From CAZSPL01 sp964608735 (GTDB lineage Bacteria > JAJVIF01 > JAPKYR01 > CAZSPL01): 24,683 nt of DNA. The DNA lies in assembly GCA_964608735.1 (NCBI GenBank), contig CAZSPL010000031.1, positions 1-24,683 on the forward strand, written 5' to 3'. The translations under genes and the position numbers were made by a program. The notes below the pieces were generated by a model that saw only the letters and a list, made by a program, of their open reading frames with translations, was not told the DNA's origin and did not search any database. Below, piece by piece: positions 1 to 8,290 of the stretch. How positions within the stretch are numbered: position 1 is the stretch's first letter; each line of letters opens with the position of its first letter.

Positions 1-108
1 CGCGTCGACCATTGATGCATATCGTAGTTTCATGTCGCTCAAATCCGCCCTACCCGAATCGAGCAAGCAGGCTTCTCAACAGACCCACTGTCCCTACTTT
101 TTCAGCTA

Positions 109-137
109 CTGGATAAATGCTATCGATATGTTATAAT
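109..137 (+). promoter_or_regulatory. Candidate extended -10 promoter for the ferredoxin/NrfD/cytochrome operon
   Basis: A perfect TATAAT lies at 132-137, preceded by TG one base upstream (129-130), which makes an extended -10 element. With a 17-bp spacer the -35 position (109-114, CTGGAT) is weak, as is common for extended -10 promoters. It points toward the gene starting at 242 and predicts a leader of about 100 nt. This is seen by eye only; no transcript evidence. Confidence 0.5.
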
Positions 138-183
138 TCTCCCCGTTTTTCCGGGAGGGTCGAATTCGGGAAATAAATCACAA

Positions 184-213
184 CCGTCGACCCTTTTTTT
201 ATAAAGGGTACGG
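184..213 (+). other. Hairpin in the 5' leader of the redox operon
   Basis: ACCCTTT (190-196) pairs with AAAGGGT (203-209), and CCGT (184-187) pairs with ACGG (210-213) around a two-base bulge. The stem is 11 bp with a T-rich loop and ends 28 bases before the ATG at 242. The T-run sits in the loop, not after the stem, so it is not a normal terminator. It could affect mRNA stability or translation; the role is unknown. Confidence 0.4.
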
Positions 214-241
214 CGGTGCATTGACCTTTCGTGAGGTAGAG

Positions 242-1219
242 ATGAAGAAGATAAGCAGAGCGGATTTCCTTCGAGGAGGCGCCGCACTTATCGGGAGCGC
301 GGCCATCGGGTCGGCCATCGTACCCTCGCCGGCAAAGGCGAGCAGCGGCCACGGGAAGAAGGATTACGGCAGCTTCTACGGGGTGCTGTTCGATGCGACG
401 AGATGCGTCGGATGCCGCACCTGCGAGCATGCATGCAACATCGTCAACAACCGCCCCCAGCCCGAAGATGTCAACCCTCCCGAGCCGGCATGGAACGATG
501 TCGAGGATGCCTACAAGAAACTGCGCCGTACCGGCTATAGCTCGCACACCGTCATAAACAGGTTCCAGGGAACCGGGGAAGGCGATAAACCGTACTACGT
601 CAAGTACCAGTGCATGCATTGCGACAACCCCGCCTGCGTGTCGGCATGCATCGTCGGCGCGCTGAGGAAGCATCCTGAAGGCCCGGTTCACTACAACCAG
701 GCGGACTGCATCGGGTGCCGCTACTGCCTGCAGTCGTGTCCGTTCCAGGCGCCGGCATATGAGTACTTCGACCCCATCACACCGGCTGTCCTGAAATGCA
801 CGCTGTGCGAGCCGAGGATAAAGAAGGGGGAGCTTCCTGCGTGCGTCAAGTCATGCCCGATGGAGACCATGACATTCGGCAAGCGCCACGACCTCATCGA
901 CCTTGCCCACACGATGATAAAGAAGAACCCCGGCAAGTACCAGGAGAAGGTCTGGGGCGAGGATGTTATCGGCGGCACCGGGTGGATGTACCTCCTGCCC
1001 GCGGCAGGCAAGGGATTCGATGAGCTTCACGGATTGAGTTTCGGGAATATGACCGAGGAAATACCGCCGCTGACCGAAGAGATACAGCATGCGATATTCA
1101 AATACTTCATTCCGCCGGCTGTTGTCTACGGCCTGCTCGGACTGGTGATGTACCGCAACGAGAGGAAACTCCGGGAAGAACTCCGGGAATCTCACAAAGG
1201 GGGTGGTGGGCATGAGTAA
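242..1219 (+). CDS. HybA-like periplasmic 4x[4Fe-4S] ferredoxin subunit with C-terminal membrane anchor
   Basis: An electron-transfer subunit of about 325 aa. Sixteen cysteines in four groups (C55/58/61/65, C124/127/132/136, C156/159/162/166, C186/189/201/205) fit four [4Fe-4S] clusters, as in HybA, FdnH and other DMSO-reductase-type beta subunits. An N-terminal signal (KISRADFLRGG, then a hydrophobic stretch to about residue 33) resembles a Tat signal, but the second arginine of the pair is alanine. One hydrophobic helix at about 286-303 should anchor the C-terminus in the membrane. I chose the ATG at 242, behind GAGGTAGAG, over a TTG at 221 because the signal motif then sits at the very N-terminus. 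The stop overlaps the next start by 8 bases. The partner is the NrfD-like protein; no catalytic subunit is adjacent. Confidence 0.9.
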   Translation: MKKISRADFLRGGAALIGSAAIGSAIVPSPAKASSGHGKKDYGSFYGVLFDATRCVGCRTCEHACNIVNNRPQPEDVNPPEPAWNDVEDAYKKLRRTGYSSHTVINRFQGTGEGDKPYYVKYQCMHCDNPACVSACIVGALRKHPEGPVHYNQADCIGCRYCLQSCPFQAPAYEYFDPITPAVLKCTLCEPRIKKGELPACVKSCPMETMTFGKRHDLIDLAHTMIKKNPGKYQEKVWGEDVIGGTGWMYLLPAAGKGFDELHGLSFGNMTEEIPPLTEEIQHAIFKYFIPPAVVYGLLGLVMYRNERKLREELRESHKGGGGHE

Positions 1220-2492
1220 TGGACATCACGCGGTAGAATTCGTGCCGACCCGCCATAAATACTGGACCCCCACCGTCTGGGTCATTTTGATGATTGCCAT
1301 AGTCGGGTGGGGCTTCCTTCTCACCCGCTTCTTCTTCGGCATCGGTTCCATCACCAACCTGAACAACCAGTTCCCGTGGGGGATGTGGATCGGCGTCGAT
1401 GTCGCGACCGGCGTCGCGCTCGCGGCGGGCGGATTCACCACCGCGTTCATCGCGCATATTTGGGGACGGCATCGCTACGAAGCCATCACCCGGGCGGGCA
1501 CGCTATCCGCGATGCTTGGCTACACTTTCGTCGCGCTCGGCGTCGTGGTCGACCTCGGGCAGTACTACTTCATCTGGCACGTGCCGCTTCCATGGTGGTG
1601 GCAGGGAAACTCGGCGCTGTTCGAAGTAGGCATGTGCGTCATCCTCTACCTGACGGTGCTCTATATCGAGTTCGCGCCGTTCCTTGTGGAGCATTTCAGG
1701 GGTAAGGTAAGTTTTCCCGGGATGCTCGACTGGCTGAACAGGCCGATCGAATGGGTCTTGTGGTTACTCGATGTAACCGTCGTCAGGTTCATGTGGGTAT
1801 TCATCATCGCCGGTGTCGTACTTAGTTGCGCGCACCAGTCATCGCTCGGCACCGTCATGGCGCTGGTGCCGACCAAGCTCCATCCCTTGTGGTGGAGCAG
1901 GATGCTTCCCGCGTTCTTCCTCTCCTCGGCCATCGCGGTCGGATTCCCGATGGTCATGTTCGAGGGGATGATCGAGGCGCGCTCGTTCAAGATGAAGCCG
2001 GAGATGCACATCTATTCATTCCTCGCACGATACACACCGTGGCTCATCGGTTTCTATTTGCTCCTCAGGTGGGGAGACCTTACGGTGCGCGGCGCGTGGG
2101 GATATATCGGCGAAGGCTCGCTGCAGAGTTACTGCTTCATCGCCGAGCAGCTCCTGTTTATCGCCGCGTTCGTGATGTTCGCATCGCCGAAAGTGCGCGC
2201 GAATGTCAAGCCGCTGTTCGTGGCTTGCTGCACGATGATAGTGGCGGTAGTGTTCAACCGCGTATGCACTTACCTCATCGGATACACCCCGCCGTTTATG
2301 GAGCAGCGATATCACCCCGCGCTGGGCGAGGTGCTCGTCACGGCCGGACTGGTAAGCACGCTTATATTGATATACAGGTTCGTAGTGGTATATGTGCCGA
2401 TTCTGCCCCGGGAGCATGAGGAGCATCATTCGCCCGCCATGGAGCCGGTTCCGGTTCCCGCCGCTCCCGCCGAATCGGGAGGTGGTAATTAA
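1212..2492 (+). CDS. HybB/NrfD-family integral membrane (quinone-interacting) subunit
   Basis: About 426 aa and highly hydrophobic, with many predicted transmembrane helices (I see roughly nine to ten), matching the length and character of HybB/NrfD proteins. This family binds menaquinone/ubiquinone in the membrane without heme and exchanges electrons with a ferredoxin-type beta subunit. The N-terminal half is rich in Trp/Gly turns typical of the family (for example NNQFPWGMWIG). The C-terminal tail is polar and Pro/Ala/Glu-rich. I prefer the ATG at 1212 over GTG at 1203, since GGGGGTGGTGGGC upstream can serve as the ribosome-binding site. It overlaps both neighbours, so the three genes are surely co-expressed. 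The direction of electron flow (quinol oxidation or quinone reduction) cannot be told from sequence. Confidence 0.9.
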   Translation: MSNGHHAVEFVPTRHKYWTPTVWVILMIAIVGWGFLLTRFFFGIGSITNLNNQFPWGMWIGVDVATGVALAAGGFTTAFIAHIWGRHRYEAITRAGTLSAMLGYTFVALGVVVDLGQYYFIWHVPLPWWWQGNSALFEVGMCVILYLTVLYIEFAPFLVEHFRGKVSFPGMLDWLNRPIEWVLWLLDVTVVRFMWVFIIAGVVLSCAHQSSLGTVMALVPTKLHPLWWSRMLPAFFLSSAIAVGFPMVMFEGMIEARSFKMKPEMHIYSFLARYTPWLIGFYLLLRWGDLTVRGAWGYIGEGSLQSYCFIAEQLLFIAAFVMFASPKVRANVKPLFVACCTMIVAVVFNRVCTYLIGYTPPFMEQRYHPALGEVLVTAGLVSTLILIYRFVVVYVPILPREHEEHHSPAMEPVPVPAAPAESGGGN

Positions 2493-3091
2493 TGAAGCTG
2501 AAACACGCGGCACTCCTCGCGCTTTCGATCACGCTCCTCGCGCTTCTCGCGTGGGCGGCATCCGCCTCACCCACGGAGGAAAACGCGAAGATCGTCGAAG
2601 ATATCATCACGCTCAACAAGCTTCAGAAGGATTATGAATACGGCTCGCTCTACGGCCCGGTGGACTTCACGCACTACATGCACACGATGATCGCCGGGCA
2701 GTGCTCGACGTGCCATCATTTCTTCGACCACCACATGACCGAGGGGGTCATCGTGGAGTCGATGCGTACCGACGACCACTGCAAGAAATGCCACCACATG
2801 GATTCGGAGCCGTTCACGAATCCGATGAAATGCATCCTGTGCCACCCGGAAGGGGTGGAGGATAAAATCGCCACGCTCGGGAATTTCCCGTGCGAGGTCT
2901 GCCACGAGCTCGAAAAATCATTCGATAACATAAGGCTCATCGAGCTCGAGGACGGGACGATATTCGAGCCGCCGAGCCTCCAGGCGGTCTACCACCGGAA
3001 CTGCTTCAAATGCCATACGGCGTTACGCAAGAACGACGCCGGCAAGAACGAACTCGCCTGCGATAAGTGCCATAAATCGAAAGCGGAATAG
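2492..3091 (+). CDS. Periplasmic hexaheme c-type cytochrome (class III-like)
   Basis: A 199-aa protein with a Sec signal peptide or N-terminal anchor (residues 1 to about 25) and six CXXCH heme-binding motifs at residues 71, 97, 114, 134, 171 and 190. Extra histidines (HHFFDHH, HHM, THYMH) can serve as distal ligands for bis-His hemes, as in cytochrome c3/c7-like multiheme proteins. Its start codon overlaps the stop of the NrfD-like gene (TAATG). It is probably the periplasmic electron donor or acceptor of the ferredoxin/NrfD module, as cytochromes are in Hmc-, Tmc- and Qrc-type complexes. The combination here does not exactly match any of these that I can name. Confidence 0.9.
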   Translation: MKLKHAALLALSITLLALLAWAASASPTEENAKIVEDIITLNKLQKDYEYGSLYGPVDFTHYMHTMIAGQCSTCHHFFDHHMTEGVIVESMRTDDHCKKCHHMDSEPFTNPMKCILCHPEGVEDKIATLGNFPCEVCHELEKSFDNIRLIELEDGTIFEPPSLQAVYHRNCFKCHTALRKNDAGKNELACDKCHKSKAE

Positions 3092-3161
3092 GATATAGCG
3101 GGACAATCGGTTTGCTTTTCGCGCATGCTTCAGACTCTGAAGAAGGGGATGGTGGTACGCC

Positions 3162-5450
3162 ATGGTATCGCCCATCGACAAGACAGACGCAAAGAAGCCG
3201 GATACGATGATGAGAGAGAAGCTCAGGATTATCTTTTTCATCGTTGCTTTCATTTTGCTTTTGATACTGGTGGATCATTACCTCCCTGAACATGAATCCT
3301 ACTCGCGAGGCTATGATGACCCGCCCGGCGAGCTTGAGAAACCGGGAGTCAGGTTCGGTGAAAGCTTCCTCATCAAGACCGATTTCTATAAGAGCGCCGG
3401 CATCGGGGTAGTAACCGATATTGCCTATGGGGAACTCAACCCGTCGCCCGGGAAGGAGATCGGCATAGCGGGCAACAAGAGCGCCGTGTTCACCGACATA
3501 TCGGGGAAGCGGGTACGACGGGTCGGCTACAAGGATTCCGGCAGCCATGTCAATTTCGTCGATGTCGACGGCGACGGCGTGACCGAATTCTATTCTCGCG
3601 GGGGCGGCGTTTATATATATCCAACGCTGATAGGGAACAACGGCAAACTCAGGTGGAAATATAACACGGTGGAGATGATGTCCGCGGGGGATATCGACGG
3701 CGACGGCGGCGCTGAATTCGTGGTTGCGGTTAACTGGCTCCAGAGCATAAGGTTGGTTTCTTCCAACATGGTGTTGCAGAAGGAATATCCCTTCTACGCT
3801 GAGTGGATAGAGCTTGCCGATACAAACTCCGACGGCAAGGATGAGTTGCTCTGCAGTAATCGATCTGAGGGCTTGACCATTTACGATGGGCGGGGGAACC
3901 TTGTCGGCAGCAAGTATAACTGGTACATGATGCGGGAATTCTCCATTTCGCGCTTCCCCGGGTACGGCGAGCGCGAATTCGTGCTCCATTCCTCTTTATA
4001 CCGGATAATGGTGTACGACACCGATGGATTTACCATACGTGAGCTCTACGCCCCTGATTGCGACATATCAGGCTACTATTCAGGCTACGCGCAGGGAGCG
4101 GTCGCTCCATTCGGCAACGGGATGCCTGAATTTTTCGCGGTGCTGGTGGAAGCCAGGGACATCGATCGCTCGATCCTTTATCTCTACGACCCGGACGGGG
4201 GGCTGGTATACGAGGAGGTGCTTCCACACGCCGGCGCGGCGATAGCGACTGTCCCGCTGGACGGGGACGGCACCGATTCGATACTCGTGGGGGGATATAA
4301 TAAAGTCCTCAGATACGATATAAATCCTGAATTCGAAGGCGTACCCCCGGTGCTCGAAGGCAAACCGCCCTCCCTTTTCAAGGAGCCCGAAAGGAACACC
4401 GACGTTGAGGAGATGGTTGATTCCATCGACACTTCACCCCCGCCGGGGTTCGAGAATCCGGGCATGGTCAAAGGAGAGGATTTTCTTCTCAAGTCGTCAT
4501 TCCTTGATGAGCCAAGGCTGGGAATGATCACCGATATCGCGGCCGGGGAACTCGATCCCGCCGATGGGGATGAGATAGGCATCGCGGGCAAGGGGGGAAT
4601 ATATTATGCCGATGTCGACGGCAAGATGAAGAGACGGCTTGAAACAGCGGCATGGGATACCCCCATTCATTTCGTGGATGTTGATTCCGACGGGATTTCC
4701 GAATACATAGCGCGGGGAATTTTGAAGGACTCGCCCGGATTGTTCAGCCATAACGGGCGTGGTTTGTGGCGATATAGCGGAATAGCCGGCGTAAACGGCA
4801 TGGCCGGGGGGGATGTCGACGGTGACGGCATTATGGAATTCGCGGTCGGCTTCAGCGATGAAGAGGGAATTCATCTGCTTGATGCGAACGGTAATTTAAT
4901 ATGGAAGGCCGAAGACAAAGACGTATGGCATATCGAACTGGTCGACATCGACGGCGATGGAAAGGATGAGATAATACACAGCAATGCAAATGATGAAATC
5001 GTCATACGCGATGAAACCGGCGCGATTGTCGGCTCCGCCAAGGCTCCCGGGCATTTTTCGCAATTCTCCCTTGTGGAATGGCCCGGCGCGCCGGGCGATG
5101 AATATATCGTGTTCGCGGGGGATGATGTCGTATGGGTCGTTGATTACGATGCATCGGTGGTGAAGAAATATGACGCCCCGGGCTGCGGTTTGCTTGGCGA
5201 TGCGTGGGCGACGAGGGTCAAGCTTCGCGAAGGTTATCCTGATTTCTTTGCAGTTATTGTTGATAACGGGATTATCCGCAACCCCTGTGTTCTCTACGTC
5301 TATAATTCGGAAGATGAGCTTGTCTTCCGGGAAATATTACCCGCCACCGGCGCGCGAATCACGGCCGTATCGCCTGGCGAGAATCTTCCCGAATTCCTCC
5401 TTGTGGGCACGAACGGGAAGGTGTGGCGATACGATTTGAATATCAGGTAG
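3162..5450 (+). CDS. Membrane-anchored protein with two tandem FG-GAP/VCBS-type propeller domains
   Basis: A 762-aa protein with a charged N-terminus, one transmembrane helix (about residues 24-41, IIFFIVAFILLLILVDHYL) and then a long extracytoplasmic part. That part is two homologous halves. Each begins with a GE(S/D)FLxK segment, then a (V/I)TDIAxGEL(N/D)P segment, then Asp-rich calcium-type loops such as DVDGDGVTEF, DIDGDG and DxxxDGKDE. The second half starts near residue 425 after a Pro-rich linker. Such FG-GAP/VCBS blades form beta-propellers in surface and adhesion proteins, binding Ca2+. The ATG at 3162 follows AAGGGGATGG; an alternative start is the Met-Met at residues 16-17. No enzyme motif is visible. 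The 70-bp gap suggests it may be read through from the cytochrome operon, but a functional link is unproven. Confidence 0.8.
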   Translation: MVSPIDKTDAKKPDTMMREKLRIIFFIVAFILLLILVDHYLPEHESYSRGYDDPPGELEKPGVRFGESFLIKTDFYKSAGIGVVTDIAYGELNPSPGKEIGIAGNKSAVFTDISGKRVRRVGYKDSGSHVNFVDVDGDGVTEFYSRGGGVYIYPTLIGNNGKLRWKYNTVEMMSAGDIDGDGGAEFVVAVNWLQSIRLVSSNMVLQKEYPFYAEWIELADTNSDGKDELLCSNRSEGLTIYDGRGNLVGSKYNWYMMREFSISRFPGYGEREFVLHSSLYRIMVYDTDGFTIRELYAPDCDISGYYSGYAQGAVAPFGNGMPEFFAVLVEARDIDRSILYLYDPDGGLVYEEVLPHAGAAIATVPLDGDGTDSILVGGYNKVLRYDINPEFEGVPPVLEGKPPSLFKEPERNTDVEEMVDSIDTSPPPGFENPGMVKGEDFLLKSSFLDEPRLGMITDIAAGELDPADGDEIGIAGKGGIYYADVDGKMKRRLETAAWDTPIHFVDVDSDGISEYIARGILKDSPGLFSHNGRGLWRYSGIAGVNGMAGGDVDGDGIMEFAVGFSDEEGIHLLDANGNLIWKAEDKDVWHIELVDIDGDGKDEIIHSNANDEIVIRDETGAIVGSAKAPGHFSQFSLVEWPGAPGDEYIVFAGDDVVWVVDYDASVVKKYDAPGCGLLGDAWATRVKLREGYPDFFAVIVDNGIIRNPCVLYVYNSEDELVFREILPATGARITAVSPGENLPEFLLVGTNGKVWRYDLNIR

Positions 5451-5482
5451 TGCACGGTGTCGAGGGCAATCACCTCTGGTGC

Positions 5483-5615
5483 CACGGGCACGCGAGTCCG
5501 CGAGCTTGCCCGTGTCTTCTCTCGCCTCGCTAACCAACCAAACCCCGTGTGGCACGGACAAGCGTCGACCAGTCCTCATAACTCTCCCACCACGTTTGAA
5601 GCTTGCCCGTGTCTT
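5483..5615. repeat. Cluster of short inverted/direct repeats (REP-like) between convergent genes
   Basis: The core TGCCCGTG occurs four times in alternating orientation: reverse at 5483-5490, forward at 5507-5514, reverse with one mismatch at 5553-5560, and forward at 5604-5611. The two forward copies extend to an identical 16-mer, AGCTTGCCCGTGTCTT (5503-5518 and 5600-5615). The first pair forms a stem-loop with an inner CGCG/CGCG stem. The cluster lies in the 196-bp gap between convergent genes, where REP/BIME-type elements and bidirectional terminators are often found. Confidence 0.55.
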
Positions 5616-5646
5616 TGTCCCCTCCCTGACGGTCGGAGTCAGCCTG

Positions 5647-6657
5647 TCATCGATTATATTTTCCTTTGAGGATTTGCGCGACCCCCCGCGTGAATTCCTG
5701 TGCGTCGCGGTAGTCGAGATGCGAATAATCGTATTCCGGGCGGAAACGCGAGAGGGATGCATAGTCGTCGGAGTTGATACCGAAGCATCCGGTCTCGCGC
5801 AGGACGACATCCCAGTAGGCATAACGGGGATAATGAAGTATCTCATCGACCTTGTTGTCGCCCCGGCATGGGAGATAGATGAACACGACATCGCCGCCGC
5901 GCGCGCGTATGCGCTCGACATATTCCTTGACCTCTCCGAGAATCCCCTTCTCGACGGCGGTCATCTCGATGCCCCGCGGCGATGCATCGGGCAGCGGGAT
6001 ATCCGGCAGCCGTTTGTTTATTTTCGACGTATCGAAAAACCGCGCCCGGTCGCCGCGAAAACGGTGCGGCGCTTCGGGAAGTTTCCCCTTCAGCAGCGAC
6101 GGAATCAGCTCCTCCATCTGGAACTGGTCGCTTTGCGAGACGAGATGCGACTGCAGGAAAACCAGGCCGGTCGTTTCCGAGTAATCGAACAGCGCGTCAT
6201 CCATCGCTTTGCGTTTCGCCACGGCCTGCTTCGCGATGCCGAGATATTCGCTGTCGGTCGAGAAAAATAACGCGGGCGACATCTCGCACAATATCAATCC
6301 CTTGAAATGCTCGTCATCGGCGAGGTCTTCGAGCACCGGTATGGGGCTGGAACGTATCAACGCAAGCTGCGCTGGCTTGACGCCGTATGCCGATTGGAAC
6401 GCATCGACGCTTATATCGCACAGCATCCTCGACGACCCCACCAGCGCGACGACACCGGGATCATCTTTCGGCATCGATGAGCGCACCAGCGCCCACAGCA
6501 TCGTGTCGTCCCTTACCGACGGCTGATATCCTTTCGCCCGGAAGAACGCTTCCATCCCGATAGCGGTCACGAGCACCAGCGCGAGCGCGAGAATCCACAT
6601 CCGCCCGTAGGCGTCCTTCGGGAGCCGTTCGTTAGAATTGGAAGTAGATAAATGCAT
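5647..6657 (-). CDS. DUF1574/SGNH-like membrane protein, partner of the MBOAT acyltransferase
   Basis: A 336-aa protein with one N-terminal transmembrane helix (about residues 20-36) and an extracytoplasmic domain. A VALVGSSRM segment (about 70-78) looks like the SGNH/GDSL block I nucleophile region. A DYSHLDYRDA segment near residue 310 looks like the Asp-x-x-His pair of block V. Proteins of this type (DUF1574, AlgX/AlgJ-like) act after an MBOAT protein to transfer acyl groups to a polysaccharide or other envelope glycan. Its start lies 26 bases inside the upstream MBOAT gene, so the two are translationally coupled. The family call rests on motif spacing and context, and the acceptor glycan is unknown. 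Confidence 0.7.
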   Translation of the reverse strand: MHLSTSNSNERLPKDAYGRMWILALALVLVTAIGMEAFFRAKGYQPSVRDDTMLWALVRSSMPKDDPGVVALVGSSRMLCDISVDAFQSAYGVKPAQLALIRSSPIPVLEDLADDEHFKGLILCEMSPALFFSTDSEYLGIAKQAVAKRKAMDDALFDYSETTGLVFLQSHLVSQSDQFQMEELIPSLLKGKLPEAPHRFRGDRARFFDTSKINKRLPDIPLPDASPRGIEMTAVEKGILGEVKEYVERIRARGGDVVFIYLPCRGDNKVDEILHYPRYAYWDVVLRETGCFGINSDDYASLSRFRPEYDYSHLDYRDAQEFTRGVAQILKGKYNR

Positions 6658-8056
6658 TTCTCTCTCCCGGGGCGTGCAGGATCGCGAACAGCATTATCGC
6701 GATCGCAACCGCCTTGACCCACCATGGAATACGCGCGGCGACCTGTTCGATGCTGGAATCGCGCATCAGGAAATGCTCGACCACAAGACCGATATTCACC
6801 GCCGCGACGACGATGACATCGAGGTCGCTCACCTTGAGAGGCGACTCGGGCGATTTAAGCAGCAGCATCGAGCCAAGCATATGGAATGCCGCATCGAAGC
6901 TCTCCGCCCTGAAGAATACCCAGGTGAAACATACGAGTATATACGTCAGCAGGCAGAGCAGGATTTTACCCGGCAGCGTATGCGCGATATTTCTCTCGAT
7001 GCCTTTCCGCTGGAAGAATCTCTCCACGCAGAGGTAAAGCCCGTGGAGCCCGCCCCATACGACAAAGCGCCACGACGCGCCATGCCACAGCCCGCCGAGG
7101 AGCATGGTTATCATCAGGTTGATATACGTCCGCGTCCTGCCAAGCCGGTTTCCCCCGAGCGAGATGTAGAGGAAATCCTTAAGCCAGCTCGAAAGTGAGA
7201 TGTGCCATCGCCGCCAGAAATCGGAGAAGCCTATCGAGCCGTAGGGGTATTTGAAATTATCGGTCAGGACGAATCCCATGCACAGCGCCACCCCTATCGC
7301 GGTGAGGGAATATCCGCAGAAATCGAAATATATCTGCGCCGAGAACGCGAGTGTGCCTATCCACGAGGCGGCGAACCCGGCGTGGGTCCAGTTGCCGTAG
7401 ATATTGTTCGCGACGAGCGCCATCAGGCCGTCGGCGAAGACAACCTTCTGGCACAGGCCGATGACGATAAGCGTGAATCCCCAACCCATCTGGTTCCCGT
7501 TGGCCCGCTTCGGCTCCAGGGTCTGGGGGAGGAAATCGCCGGCCCGCACGATCGGTCCCGCGACAAGCTGCGGGAAGAACGAAACGAAGAGGGCGAAATC
7601 GATGAAACTGTGCCACGGTTTCATCTTGCCGCGGTAGACTTCGATCGTGTATGACAGGGTCTGGAATGTGTAGAAGGAAATCCCGACCGGGAGGATGATA
7701 TCGAGTTTCGGCGCCTGGTAGATGATGCCGACGGTGCCCATTATCGACGTGAAACTGTGGAGCAGGAACGCGCCGTACTTGAAGAATCCGAGTAGCCCGA
7801 AGTTGACGCCAAGGCTCACGAGGAGAAGAAGGCGACGCATCGCGGGATTCTTCTCGCGCCCCATGCGCGCCGCCACGAACCAGTCGACGATTGTCGATAT
7901 CCACAAGAGGAAGACGAACGGCGGGTTCCACGAGGCATAGAAAATATAGCTCGCCACCGTCAGGATTATCTTCTTCATTTTCCACGTGAAGGAGAGGTGG
8001 TAGAGGAGCAGCACTATGCCGAAGAATACGATGAATGTAAGTGAGTTGAATACCAT
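6632..8056 (-). CDS. MBOAT-family O-acyltransferase (AlgI/DltB-like)
   Basis: A 474-aa polytopic membrane protein. Family features are the amphipathic FSDFWRRWHISLSSWLKDF segment, and GGLWHGASWRFVVWGGLHGLY with the conserved histidine expected in the active site. MBOAT proteins move an acyl group, usually acetyl, from the cytoplasmic side across the membrane for O-acylation of exported polysaccharide. The length matches AlgI/PatA-like members. It begins with ATG but has no clear Shine-Dalgarno sequence. It overlaps the SGNH-like partner downstream. No polysaccharide biosynthesis genes lie nearby, so the substrate cannot be named. Confidence 0.92.
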   Translation of the reverse strand: MVFNSLTFIVFFGIVLLLYHLSFTWKMKKIILTVASYIFYASWNPPFVFLLWISTIVDWFVAARMGREKNPAMRRLLLLVSLGVNFGLLGFFKYGAFLLHSFTSIMGTVGIIYQAPKLDIILPVGISFYTFQTLSYTIEVYRGKMKPWHSFIDFALFVSFFPQLVAGPIVRAGDFLPQTLEPKRANGNQMGWGFTLIVIGLCQKVVFADGLMALVANNIYGNWTHAGFAASWIGTLAFSAQIYFDFCGYSLTAIGVALCMGFVLTDNFKYPYGSIGFSDFWRRWHISLSSWLKDFLYISLGGNRLGRTRTYINLMITMLLGGLWHGASWRFVVWGGLHGLYLCVERFFQRKGIERNIAHTLPGKILLCLLTYILVCFTWVFFRAESFDAAFHMLGSMLLLKSPESPLKVSDLDVIVVAAVNIGLVVEHFLMRDSSIEQVAARIPWWVKAVAIAIMLFAILHAPGERNAFIYFQF

Positions 8057-8150
8057 GCGTCGTGTTTACCGGTCGGTCCAGACGACTCCCGTGGTTGATT
8101 TAATGAATCTTTATCCTATTAATATCGCGGGATACATTGGATGAAGGACT

Positions 8151-8187
8151 AAAAAGACAGCCCGTCGACGCTTGCGCTTCGACGGGC
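8151..8187 (-). terminator. Rho-independent terminator after the tetraheme cytochrome gene
   Basis: A 9-bp perfect stem GCCCGTCGA (8160-8168) / TCGACGGGC (8179-8187) with a 10-nt loop. Read on the minus strand it is followed by TGTCTTTTT (to 8151), giving the expected U-tract for the gene ending at 8291. On the plus strand the stem is followed by TTTTC, so it may also work in reverse. Confidence 0.85.
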
Positions 8188-8290
8188 TTTTCATCTCTTG
8201 TTGACCCCATCTCAGACTCCGGATGGGGATTCCATAGGGCATTTCGCGTATGCAAGGGACTCGTCGGCCCCTCGCGCTCACACGGTCATC

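Noticed and set aside
5479..6270. A 263-codon open frame on the plus strand across the SGNH-like gene
   Set aside because: Shadow of the minus-strand gene, without a ribosome-binding site or domain.
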